In this document: positions 1-7,300 of the stretch, piece after piece
Position numbering within the stretch: the first letter of the stretch is position 1
Layout of the letters: each line of letters begins with the position of its first letter
Assembly (NCBI GenBank): GCA_025454955.1
Contig: JALONL010000014.1
Coordinates: 87,740 to 151,739, forward strand
Direction of reading: 5' to 3'
Source of the DNA: Bacteroidia bacterium
GTDB lineage: Bacteria > Bacteroidota > Bacteroidia > Palsa-965
Length of the DNA stretch: 64,000 bases
The notes under the pieces: generated by a model
The model's database searches: none
Told to the model about the DNA's origin: nothing
Seen by the model: the letters and a program-made list of their open reading frames with translations, nothing else
Position numbers and translations under genes: made by a program

Positions 1-161
1 ACTCCGGCGAAGACCGAAGGGTGAAAAAGTCGTTTCAGCGGTTTTTCCGCGAGGGGGTGTATGCGGAGATTGCGGCGGAGCCGGTAAGGCCTTCGGCGGC
101 GGAGTGTGCGGGTAATCCGCGGGCGAAGCCGGCTAAGTTGAGGTGGGCGGTGTTGGGGTAA
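1..161 (+). CDS. RsmH/MraW-family methyltransferase, C-terminal end only
   Basis: Partial gene entering from the left edge; about 53 C-terminal residues are visible. The stretch HSGEDRRVKK followed by NPRAKPAKLRWA matches the FHSxEDRxVK and NPRAxSAKLR signatures of the RsmH (MraW) family, which N4-methylates C1402 of 16S rRNA. The short spacing between the two motifs and the FHSG form point to the compact paralogue rather than the classical cell-division-cluster RsmH (inference). No mraZ, ftsL or other dcw gene follows, so this copy is not in a normal dcw cluster. A second diverged copy of the same 3' end lies at 402-620. Confidence 0.75.
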   Translation, partial: SGEDRRVKKSFQRFFREGVYAEIAAEPVRPSAAECAGNPRAKPAKLRWAVLG

Positions 162-207
162 TGTTTAACTTCAACTATTCGAAAAATATTTCAAAACCTA
201 AAATATC

Positions 208-366
208 ATGGGCTTCATAAAAGAACCAAAGGGCGTTGATTTTGTCATTCAGAGCGAGCCATTGACTGATGAAGAACGAAAAGAAATCAGCAAACACATT
301 GCGGCGTATAAAAAACGGAATAAAAAAACCGTAAATACAAGATCAAAAACAAAGCAACACTCCTGA
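208..366 (+). CDS. small conserved-type hypothetical protein, 52 aa
   Basis: ATG at 208, TGA at 364-366. The product begins MGFIKEPKGVDFVIQSEPLT and continues with a charged helix and a lysine-rich tail (KKRNKKTVNTRSKTKQ). N-termini of this kind are familiar from small uncharacterised Bacteroidota proteins; no function is known to me. It has no signal peptide or membrane segment. The gene sits exactly between an intact rsmH 3' end and a diverged duplicate of that end, so it appears to be the cargo of a small insertion. Confidence 0.6.
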   Translation: MGFIKEPKGVDFVIQSEPLTDEERKEISKHIAAYKKRNKKTVNTRSKTKQHS

Positions 367-401
367 GTTAGTGTAACTACGCTGAAACTGTAATTAGCCT
401 T

Positions 402-620
402 TCTCGAAAACTGCCCGGTGTCCTCGCTCCCGGCGGCCGGGTTGCTATACTCACCTTCCACTCCGGCGAAGACCGGCGCGTGAAGAAGTCGTTTCAGCGT
501 TTTTTCCGCGAGGGCGTGAACTCGGCAATAGCTACAGAGCCGGTGCGGCCTTCGGCGGAGGAATGTGTGCGGAATCCGCGGGCGAAATCGGCGAAGTTGC
601 GGTGGGCTGTTTTGGGGTAG
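402..620 (+). pseudogene. duplicated 3' fragment of an RsmH-like gene
   Basis: Reading from about 402 gives SRKLPGVLAPGGRVAILTF and then HSGEDRRVKKSFQRFFREG, ending in AKLRWAVLG and TAG at 618-620. This is the same C-terminal region as 1-161 but it starts about 20 residues further upstream. The two copies differ at many third-codon positions and at several residues (for example YAEIAAE versus NSAIATE), so this is not a recent tandem duplication; it looks like the 3' end of a homologous gene from another lineage. There is no start codon and no N-terminal methyltransferase domain. Confidence 0.7.
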
Positions 621-793
621 GTTGTTGAGTTGCGTATTTCGGATATTTATTTAATGGATATACTTTTTACACGTATTGTGGATTTTATATATCTTTTTTG
701 AAGTAATTTAGTTATCAATGGTTTAACTAATAACAATGAAATGTTGGACTGTTTTGCCTATTGCGTATATTTGAGAGTTACCAGTAATGCTAA
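621..793. other. AT-rich intergenic stretch at the start of the cassette array
   Basis: No gene is visible. The GC content drops sharply compared with the rsmH fragment on the left. It contains AGTTATCAATGG near 709-720, which resembles the right-hand core of the attC-like site at 5828-5960 (CCGTTATCAACTC). That could mark the left boundary of the cassette array, but one short match is weak evidence. The promoter that drives the first cassette should lie here; I do not see a clear TAnnTTTG box. Confidence 0.35.
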
Positions 794-1183
794 ATGACAA
801 ACACAACGACCATACGACAATCTCTGACTTCCCGATTTTCTGGACTTGGTGACAACACGAACGTCATTGAGAATTCAGACCTCTTGGACTTTTCTAACAT
901 AGAAGACGGAGTTTTGACTGTGTATGCAACTTGGAGTGGACAAGCTATAATTAATTGCACTCAGACTATTCGAGCTCTTTATGAGCAAAATTATAAGGGA
1001 CAGATTATAGTAATTGACACAGACTGTATGACACCTGACTTTCAAATAAAAATGCTTGGACAAGTTTGCCATGGCTGGGGAGAAATCTTCATTATTCACA
1101 ACGGAAAGATTAGCAAAAAATATTTAGGCAAGGACAGTTTTGCTAATTACAAAGCTGACAGCGAGAAACAAACGGAAATTTAA
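794..1183 (+). CDS. thioredoxin-fold protein lacking the CxxC motif
   Basis: A 129-residue protein. The central part (about residues 38-115) has the pattern of a thioredoxin fold: LTVYATWSGQA in the place of the usual vxFWAxWCGPC, a following strand GQIIVIDTD, and a late FIIHNGKISKKYLG resembling the beta4-beta5 hairpin (xxxFxxGxxxxxxxG). The catalytic cysteines are replaced (Ser48, Ala51), so disulphide chemistry is not expected; a binding or immunity role is more likely (inference). It has no signal peptide. Its stop is 1 nt before the start of the next gene, so the pair is translated together on one cassette. Confidence 0.6.
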   Translation: MTNTTTIRQSLTSRFSGLGDNTNVIENSDLLDFSNIEDGVLTVYATWSGQAIINCTQTIRALYEQNYKGQIIVIDTDCMTPDFQIKMLGQVCHGWGEIFIIHNGKISKKYLGKDSFANYKADSEKQTEI

Positions 1184-1184
1184 T

Positions 1185-1736
1185 ATGGACATCACAGAAC
1201 AATTTTGTAAAATAGTTCGACAACGTTCGAAAGAAAACAAACAAGCAATTGGTTTACTTTCAAGAACTGGGCTGACTGGACAAGTTATGTCAGTTTTAAG
1301 ACAGGAACTCGACTCAATGGTAAGAGTAATTTTCCTGCTAAGCCAAACAATTGACGAACGTGAGCATTTAATAAACCTGACCTTGACTGGGAAAAAATGG
1401 AAACTTAGAAGTAACGCTAATGTCACAGATAAACAAATGGTTGAACTAGCCGACACACTCAACGGTTGGACAGAATCGGTTTACAAATTTGGTTGTGCAT
1501 TTATTCACCTTTCTTCGTTTCATGACTATGTTTTCAACGACCCATTTGAAAATCTAGGACAAGATGAAATTGATTCAATCAAAACACACTTGAATAATTA
1601 CCACGGTTTTCCGCTGACAACTGAATTAACAATGCAATCCATTTCATTTTATTTGCCAATGGTTTTTGACAAAATAGAAGGGAACTTAGAATGTTACATT
1701 CAAAACTTAGAACAGCGACAAACGACATTAATTTAA
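1185..1736 (+). CDS. uncharacterised cytosolic protein, 183 aa, partner of the thioredoxin-like protein
   Basis: ATG at 1185 directly follows the TAA of the preceding gene (1181-1183); an upstream in-frame start at 1140 would overlap that gene and is less likely. The product is mostly helical, with a polar helical first half (KIVRQRSKENKQAIGLLSR) and a stretch DSMVRVIFLLSQTIDEREH. I do not recognise a family. No signal peptide or membrane segment. It shares a cassette with the thioredoxin-like gene and is followed by the first attC-like element. Confidence 0.6.
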   Translation: MDITEQFCKIVRQRSKENKQAIGLLSRTGLTGQVMSVLRQELDSMVRVIFLLSQTIDEREHLINLTLTGKKWKLRSNANVTDKQMVELADTLNGWTESVYKFGCAFIHLSSFHDYVFNDPFENLGQDEIDSIKTHLNNYHGFPLTTELTMQSISFYLPMVFDKIEGNLECYIQNLEQRQTTLI

Positions 1737-1763
1737 ACTAATGCGGACAGATAAAAGCACTAC

Positions 1764-1899
1764 TGGTAACAGCACCTACCCAAAAGGCGGGTTTTCGTGT
1801 TCCAAAGACAGTTTTGTGGTTAATCAAACATTAGTTTTTCAAATCAAGTTTTGTGGTAAAAGTCCCGACCTTCGGGTAGCTGCAAAACGTTATAACCGA
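1764..1899. mobile_element. attC-like site A (integron cassette recombination site)
   Basis: The element runs from GGTAACAGC (TAACA at 1767-1771) to AACGTTATAACC (CGTTA at 1888-1892). The ends are imperfectly complementary: CTACCCAAAAGGCGGG on the left pairs with CCCGACCTTCGGGTAG on the right. Inside are two direct copies of AGTTTTGTGGT. Integron attC sites begin with YAAC-type and end with GTTR-type cores and fold in this way; the two further sites at 5053 and 5828 have the same layout and length. Confidence 0.6.
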
Positions 1900-1941
1900 T
1901 AGCTGTCACAACTACAATTGTTTTATTTAATCTGGAATTAA

Positions 1942-4900
1942 ATGGTAAAGGAAGTGATAATATTATTGAACGAATCAGATCACAAGTCAAAGACTGGAAG
2001 TGTATTTGAATCGCTAGTTCGAAGCATTTTAGAAACCCAACAATATGAGGTAACTCAGAATCTACATATTACTGGGCTCGAAATTGATTTATTTGCACAG
2101 CATAAGATAAAGAATGAACTTCTCTACGCTGAATGTAAGGCAAAAGAAAAGCCAAAATCCGATGAAATAAAGAAATTCATTTTTTCTGTTGATTATGGTA
2201 TAAATGATAAGAAACCAGATTATGCATATTTTATTCATACGCAGGAATTAGATAGACAAGCGGCTGGCCTCAAAATCCAGCTTGAAGAAACAAAGCGAAA
2301 CGTCACATTTATAGGTCCTGAAAAAATCTTTGAGTTGTTAAGTGACAGCCAAAAAGTTAAGCCCTATGAAGAGAGATTTTTCTTCGGTAAAGAAGTTCTT
2401 AAGTTGATATTAGTATACAGTAATCATGGATATTTCTACGTTCCCATAATTCAAGACGGAAATGTGCCACAGTTTTATTCTGTTTTAAATGCTAAAACAC
2501 TTACTGCAGTAACTGAAATCGTTTTAGAAGACATTAAAAAGCAATTAAAAGAGGTTGCTGACCTTGAATATATTGCTTTGGAAAGTCAAGAACCAAAACC
2601 AGACTTAGCCCCCCCACTTAGAGATACAGTTGTTCCAATTAGAGAGAGCGAAAACTGGTTTGATTATACACCTGCCTCTTTTCACCATTTTATAGGTCGT
2701 ATGGGTATTCGCAGAAATCTAAAAGGATTTTTGGAAAAAATACGAACGAAACGGACTCAAAATAGAATTTTCTTTTTAGACGGAAAGTCAGGATGGGGTA
2801 AAAGTTCCATTCTAGCTGAGTTAAAAGGAAGCAGTCAGGAATTACGATATTGGAAAGGTAGAATTTCGGTTCTCGCTGTCGATACTAGAAGCGCGAATAG
2901 TGCAAATTTTGTTGGACTTGCATTCAAGAAACTCGTTTCAGATAGCGTGGAAGATGGGTTTTTAGATAATGATATTTTCAAAGAAATAAAAATATCGTCA
3001 CCTTATGACATCCTCTCTGATCAAACAATAAAACAACTGTTTTTAGAATTAAAAGCAAAGAAAAGACTTTTGGTTCTAGTATTTGATCAATTTGAAGATC
3101 AGTTTAGAAAAGAGAAGCTTTTTGATGCCTTTTATCGTTTTTGCCTTGACGTGGATTCCATTAAGGAGAATTTAGTTGTGGGCTTTTCTTGGAAATCCGA
3201 GATTAATATACCGTTGGGTAATCCCGCATATCATAAATTTAACCAACTTAAAGACTTTGCATATAAAATAACTGTTCCAGAATTTTCTCAAAATGATGCA
3301 TTGCAAATTATTAAGCAACTGGAAAAGACAATTGGCGAGCCGCTCGGCAATGAACTTGAGAGGAAATTAATTGAAAGCTCTCAAGGTTTTCCGTGGTTCA
3401 TAAAGAAGCTGTGCATCCATACATTAAAACAATTTGACTCTGGAAAGTCTGTAGATGAAATTTCTGAAGCAGAACTTAATTGTAAAGATTTATTTGAGTA
3501 CGATTTGCTAAATCTGACAGGAGAAGAAAAAAAAGCGTTAGACTATGTTGCGCAACGTGCCTTTGATGGATCGCCTTTTGAAATCTCTGAATTCGACAAA
3601 ATAAGTCAAGAGACTATTGATGTACTAATAAATAAGAGGCTCATTATCAGAACTGGGAGCACATATAATATCTATTGGGACATCTTTCGTGACTACGTTG
3701 TAACAAAGAAAATGCCCATCATTGGTGAAAGTTATATTCTGCGACAAAGCGGACGCGGTTGTTTAAATGCATTCCTGGCATTCAATAATGGAAGGTCGCT
3801 AAGCATTTCTGATATTGCAGGCAGCTTCCCATATGAAATCGCCGATAAATCACTCTTCAATATATTGCTTGAATTGCGTTCAATTGGTTTAATACGAAAG
3901 CTTAAGGGACAAGACGTATTTGAATTGACGAATAAGACTCGCGAAGTAACTGAATCTTTCTTTAAGGAGTATATAACTGAAAAGTTCAAAAATTACACAC
4001 CTTTATTGGAGCTCGAAAAAATCAACAAAAGTAAAATTGAACTTACAGACATAATTTCGGTTCTAAAATCCATTTTTAAGACCGAGAGTTTTGAGGAGGA
4101 AACATGGGAGGCATATGCCAAGAACTTATTAATTTGGTTCAATCTAAGCAATTTGGAGATAAAGAATAGATTAGTTGAGCTTCGCAGGGGACGAGGTGCC
4201 GGGATAAGTTCAATAAGTGATCGAAAAAACCAAATTCCATTCTATAGCCCAAGCTTAATTATTAAGGAATTTGAGAATTTTATAAAAAACAAAGAAGTTG
4301 ATGATAGGAAATTTAGAGACTTTCTGCTTTTTGAACTTGTAACTGTTGACGAGGATATTTTAATCGATCCGACAAAAGACAACATAATTCAACATTTATC
4401 CAAAAAGGCGGAAGAAATGCACTTTATAAAACACGCCTCAGACATTGTTAGAAATGTTAGAAACATTAAATCGGATCAGTTCATAATAGAGTGCCCTGAG
4501 ATTTTCGAGAATTACAATACTCAGGTTTCTAAACGCCAACGTGCGACAATTATTTTGGCCTGGGCTCAATTTTTGGTTAGGGTTGGGGAAGGTAAATGGA
4601 CAAATCAAATAACACGAAGTGGAAATAGTAGCGGAAAATACTATCTAACTAATAGTCCAGAAAAGGTCTTGAACTTGCTTGGTGAAATAGACGCTGGACA
4701 AGTTCAATTTACGAAAGATGCTAGAAAATTGAGAGACTTACAGTATATTGGGCTTGTAAATCTCGATGGTGAAAGTTGTAGGCTTACTGATTTGGGGCTG
4801 ACGATTCTCAACTCACAAAATCCAGAAAAAGAACTAGCTGGCGTTGCAAACTCAAATTCTGCTATCGCCGCTTTTCGCGTAACCTTCAATATGTCAGACA

Positions 4901-5040
4901 AAAAGCGAAGAAAAAGAAGCGAGTTATTAGAGGTCTTTCAACCAATGTTTCCCGGTTTACTACCTTCTTCCACTTATACTAAAATAAGTATTTACAATTC
5001 ATGGAATAAATTCATTAGTCTTCATTTACAGGAAAGTTAA
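1942..5040 (+). CDS. restriction-endonuclease-like/STAND ATPase fusion, probable phage-defence protein
   Basis: A 1032-residue protein. Residues about 15-130 look like an Mrr-type PD-(D/E)xK nuclease: a helix GSVFESLVRSILE, then EIDLFA (Asp49) and YAECKAK (Glu64-x-Lys66). A P-loop NTPase follows: Walker A GKSGWGKSS at 281-289 and Walker B LLVLVFDQFED at 376-386, typical of STAND/AAA signalling ATPases. Residues about 510-620 look like winged helices, and the rest is a long helical region that could sense a ligand. A nuclease effector joined to a STAND ATPase and a large C-terminal region is the layout of Avs-like defence proteins (known for the family; assignment here is inference). It fills one entire cassette, with attC-like sites on both sides, and is AT-rich compared with the core genome. 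Confidence 0.7.
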   Translation: MVKEVIILLNESDHKSKTGSVFESLVRSILETQQYEVTQNLHITGLEIDLFAQHKIKNELLYAECKAKEKPKSDEIKKFIFSVDYGINDKKPDYAYFIHTQELDRQAAGLKIQLEETKRNVTFIGPEKIFELLSDSQKVKPYEERFFFGKEVLKLILVYSNHGYFYVPIIQDGNVPQFYSVLNAKTLTAVTEIVLEDIKKQLKEVADLEYIALESQEPKPDLAPPLRDTVVPIRESENWFDYTPASFHHFIGRMGIRRNLKGFLEKIRTKRTQNRIFFLDGKSGWGKSSILAELKGSSQELRYWKGRISVLAVDTRSANSANFVGLAFKKLVSDSVEDGFLDNDIFKEIKISSPYDILSDQTIKQLFLELKAKKRLLVLVFDQFEDQFRKEKLFDAFYRFCLDVDSIKENLVVGFSWKSEINIPLGNPAYHKFNQLKDFAYKITVPEFSQNDALQIIKQLEKTIGEPLGNELERKLIESSQGFPWFIKKLCIHTLKQFDSGKSVDEISEAELNCKDLFEYDLLNLTGEEKKALDYVAQRAFDGSPFEISEFDKISQETIDVLINKRLIIRTGSTYNIYWDIFRDYVVTKKMPIIGESYILRQSGRGCLNAFLAFNNGRSLSISDIAGSFPYEIADKSLFNILLELRSIGLIRKLKGQDVFELTNKTREVTESFFKEYITEKFKNYTPLLELEKINKSKIELTDIISVLKSIFKTESFEEETWEAYAKNLLIWFNLSNLEIKNRLVELRRGRGAGISSISDRKNQIPFYSPSLIIKEFENFIKNKEVDDRKFRDFLLFELVTVDEDILIDPTKDNIIQHLSKKAEEMHFIKHASDIVRNVRNIKSDQFIIECPEIFENYNTQVSKRQRATIILAWAQFLVRVGEGKWTNQITRSGNSSGKYYLTNSPEKVLNLLGEIDAGQVQFTKDARKLRDLQYIGLVNLDGESCRLTDLGLTILNSQNPEKELAGVANSNSAIAAFRVTFNMSDKKRRKRSELLEVFQPMFPGLLPSSTYTKISIYNSWNKFISLHLQES

Positions 5041-5052
5041 ATCGACGCTACC

Positions 5053-5188
5053 GGTTATAACATCGGTTTGGCAATATGGCGGCTGAAGTACTTATATGAT
5101 ATATTTGTGCAGAGTTCAACAGTAGTAATTCTATTGAACTTTTGTGCTCAAAATCCGCCACATCGCCAAGCCGAAAACCGTTATAGGT
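5053..5188. mobile_element. attC-like site B
   Basis: The left end GGTTATAACATCGG (TAACA at 5058-5062) and the right end AACCGTTATAGG (CGTTA at 5179-5183) bound a 126-bp element. The arms pair well: CGGTTTGGCAATATGGCGG on the left against the complement CGGCTTGGCGATGTGGCGG on the right, with a few unpaired bases as in attC hairpins. The next gene starts only 12 nt after the CGTTA core, as is usual for integron cassettes. Confidence 0.65.
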
Positions 5189-5194
5189 GATTTT

Positions 5195-5812
5195 ATGAAG
5201 ACCATACTAATTATATTAATCTTTACATTGACTGCTTGTTCAAGTCCAACGGACAAACAAACCAGTGACAATTCGAAAGACTCGTTATTTCAAGTCTCCG
5301 ACACGATAAATCATGAGACAAAAGACATTTTGAGAACAAATGGTGACCGGGAATATATTGACAGTGCCAATTTTCAAATCATTCGAGGAAAATACGTTTC
5401 TGGAAATAAATTCATTGACGTATATGAAAACAAGTTAACAAAGCTTGATAACTGGAAAGAATATTATGAAAATGGACAACTAAAGGCAGAGGGAATAATG
5501 ACTAATGGCAATCACATATATGTTGGAATTTGGAAATATTATTCGAATTTAGGTAAGGTTGACAGTATGATTGACCACGACAAAAAATATCCTATTTCTT
5601 ATTATTCTGCTTTAAGGATAGCAGAGAAGAAAGGGTTTAAAATGCCTGATATGGAAGTTACATTAAAGGTCGACAGCTTGAATACTTATTGGCAAATAGC
5701 AAGGTGGACAGAAAACGAAAACCATGGCGGACGAACAGCGGAAGCAATACTAATTGACACTAGGACAGGCAAGGTGACTAAGCCAAAATATCAACTTATC
5801 AGCATTGATTGA
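5195..5812 (+). CDS. putative lipoprotein on a gene cassette
   Basis: ATG at 5195 gives a lipoprotein signal, MKTILIILIFTLTACSS, with lipobox LTAC. The 205-residue product contains a toxin-antitoxin YwqK/MORN-like strand (WKEYYENGQLKAEGIMTNG, then VGIWKYYSNLGK) around residues 85-120, and a C-terminal region (TYWQIARWTENENHGGRTAE...DTRTGKV) that resembles a PepSY-like or similar small beta domain. The longer reading frame from 5144 would run through the attC-like element and is rejected. Function unknown; lipidation and export are the firm part. Confidence 0.7.
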   Translation: MKTILIILIFTLTACSSPTDKQTSDNSKDSLFQVSDTINHETKDILRTNGDREYIDSANFQIIRGKYVSGNKFIDVYENKLTKLDNWKEYYENGQLKAEGIMTNGNHIYVGIWKYYSNLGKVDSMIDHDKKYPISYYSALRIAEKKGFKMPDMEVTLKVDSLNTYWQIARWTENENHGGRTAEAILIDTRTGKVTKPKYQLISID

Positions 5813-5827
5813 CGATGAGAAAAAACA

Positions 5828-5960
5828 CCTATAACAGGCGTTTGGCAAAAAACGGGGGCAATGCTTAATTGGAGCTTTGGTTTTCAAATTTACTTTACTG
5901 CTAAATTGAAAGTAATTGCTTCTAAATCCGCCACTTCACCAAGCTGCAAACCGTTATCAA
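5828..5960. mobile_element. attC-like site C
   Basis: The element runs from CCTATAACAGGCG (TAACA at 5832-5836) to AAACCGTTATCAAC (CGTTA at 5952-5956), 125 bp. The arm GTTTGGCAAAAAACGGGGG on the left is partly complementary to CCGCCACTTCACCAAGCTGC on the right. The right arm closely matches that of site B (AATCCGCCACATCGCCAAGC), which shows that the two elements share an origin. Confidence 0.6.
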
Positions 5961-6017
5961 CTCGTATCTCATATAAATCTCATCACCCCTAAAAAACTCC
6001 TGCAAAAATACCCCGCA

Positions 6018-6395
6018 ATGAATCCACTGGTATTAACCATAGATAATGAACAATACAAAGTAACATCCCTCACCGAATTAAACACCCTCTTACAAAACAC
6101 CAAAAACAAAGCCCACATAGAATACAGCATTACAGGCCACGGCGAAACAAGCATCATAGTTCTCATGAATAGCCGTTTTGCAATGGCCACATATTTCAGA
6201 TTTTCGGGCGACAGCGGATTAACCACTCACAACCCAAACGGGAATGAGGATGTTGCATATTTTACGCTTGCAAATGGACAAGAAGACGAATACCCCAACA
6301 GCCTATTGGTTGACAAACCACAAGGCTATGAAATATTAGCTCACTACTTTTTAACCGGCGAAAATTATGATCGCATAAAATGGATTGAAGAATAA
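6018..6395 (+). CDS. Imm1-like immunity protein
   Basis: 125 residues from the ATG at 6018. The central GETSIIVLMNSRFAMATYF, the later ANGQEDEYPNSLLVDK and the end LTGENYDRIKWIEE follow the layout of the Imm1 immunity family (a small beta-rich domain ending in FxxGxxPxxIxW). Imm1 proteins neutralise polymorphic toxins such as deaminases or nucleases delivered by neighbouring bacteria. No toxin gene is next to it, so this would be an orphan immunity gene carried as a cassette. The earlier start at 5916 lies inside attC-like site C and is rejected. No attC-like site follows it. Confidence 0.55.
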   Translation: MNPLVLTIDNEQYKVTSLTELNTLLQNTKNKAHIEYSITGHGETSIIVLMNSRFAMATYFRFSGDSGLTTHNPNGNEDVAYFTLANGQEDEYPNSLLVDKPQGYEILAHYFLTGENYDRIKWIEE

Positions 6396-6444
6396 AGGCT
6401 CTGAAGCATTTTTGAGATGTACACCGGAAATATGTACTTCCAGA

Positions 6445-6987
6445 CTATACTTTAGCGTAAGCCCGATACTTCCTCCTCACCCACCCATAATACACCGCGC
6501 AAACACTCACCAAAATCCCCCCATACACCAACCCCGCCGAATGCACACTCCGGTACCCCTCCGAAGTCCAGATCAACACCCACATCACCGTAGAAAACAC
6601 ACCCGCCACCGAAAGGCTGATTACCAGCAAATGCCCAAAATACGCGTGCAAATGCGCCGCTTTCTTAGGAAACTGCACACACATTTTCCACCACGGCGTT
6701 TTACGTCCGGTGGCTACGTACCCGGCAAACTCGCTCAGGCTCATCCCCTTCTCTGCCGGAAAAATGCTGTAGCTGCCAAACAGGGCTTTGTAGTAGGCAT
6801 ACATCACATACACACACACCGCGCCCAGCAAAAGCAGCAGTGGCAGCCAGCTCAGGCCGAAGACGCTTACCAGCGGACTGGCTTCTTTCTGCAAATCGGG
6901 GGTGTGCTGCCAGGTGGCGTAGGCATCGAACGAGCGGGAAACGAGAATCCATGCCGTGGCGAGGATGTAGCGGGTTGATTTTTTCAT
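6445..6987 (-). CDS. membrane protein of unknown function, 180 aa
   Basis: The start at 6987 (MKKSTRYILATAWILVSRS) is chosen because it gives a plausible export or membrane N-terminus; the frame is open further upstream but that part reads like non-coding sequence. Hydrophobic segments lie at about residues 7-20, 45-68 (LSWLPLLLLLGAVCVYVMYA), 118-138 and 150-168. Segment arrangement suggests three or four membrane passes. I do not recognise a family. It is the first gene on the core-genome side of the left island and is divergent from the thiolase gene. Confidence 0.6.
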   Translation of the reverse strand: MKKSTRYILATAWILVSRSFDAYATWQHTPDLQKEASPLVSVFGLSWLPLLLLLGAVCVYVMYAYYKALFGSYSIFPAEKGMSLSEFAGYVATGRKTPWWKMCVQFPKKAAHLHAYFGHLLVISLSVAGVFSTVMWVLIWTSEGYRSVHSAGLVYGGILVSVCAVYYGWVRRKYRAYAKV

Positions 6988-7148
6988 AAAGCAGCGTTGT
7001 TTAGCGCAAAGAAAAAGGATGCGCGGTAAAACGGCGGGCAAATGTGACAGGCGGCTACGCTTATTGGTTAGTGGAAAACGGCGGGGCGGTTTATTCGGGA
7101 ATTTTAACAGAAGCAGAGGTGAAGCGGTATTTACCAGCCAATCCGCTT

Positions 7149-7174
7149 TAAAGTGGTCGAATTCGACCACTTTA
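7149..7174. promoter_or_regulatory. 26-bp perfect palindrome, candidate operator
   Basis: Each half is TAAAGTGGTCGAA and its exact reverse complement follows with no spacer. It lies between two divergent genes and is not followed by a T-run, so an operator for a dimeric regulator is more likely than a terminator (inference). Confidence 0.5.
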
Positions 7175-7260
7175 TCATGAATCTACTTTTCATTGTTTTA
7201 CAATTACGCACGAAGTTTTCCGCAGATACACCTCGCCTGCTTCCTCCCGAAGTAAATCCT

Positions 7261-7268
7261 TACCTTTG
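7261..7268 (+). promoter_or_regulatory. TAnnTTTG promoter box of the thiolase gene
   Basis: TACCTTTG fits the Bacteroidota -7 consensus TAnnTTTG; the ATG is 32 nt downstream. No clear -33 TTG is visible at the normal distance. Confidence 0.55.
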
Positions 7269-7300
7269 CCCCGTTTTCTAAAACGCGAAAAAATCAACGT

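Larger units (their letters stand above)
6988..7300. other. divergent intergenic region
   Basis: This region separates the membrane-protein gene (minus) from the thiolase gene (plus). It holds a 26-bp perfect palindrome (7149-7174) and a TAnnTTTG promoter box (7261-7268). A frame of about 50 codons without a start codon (ending TAA near 7149-7151) gives a plausible peptide (YAYWLVENGGAVYSG) but I cannot support it as a gene. Confidence 0.5.

Noticed and set aside
5144..5194. Extra N-terminal codons of the cassette lipoprotein gene
   Set aside because: They overlap attC-like site B and precede an evident lipoprotein signal peptide at the ATG at 5195.
5916..6017. Extra N-terminal codons of the Imm1-like gene
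   Set aside because: They lie inside attC-like site C; the domain begins at MNPLVLTID.
6999..7151. Plus-strand frame ending KRYLPANPL before the palindrome
   Set aside because: It reads like protein but has no start codon or promoter and no recognised family; evidence too thin to list as a gene.
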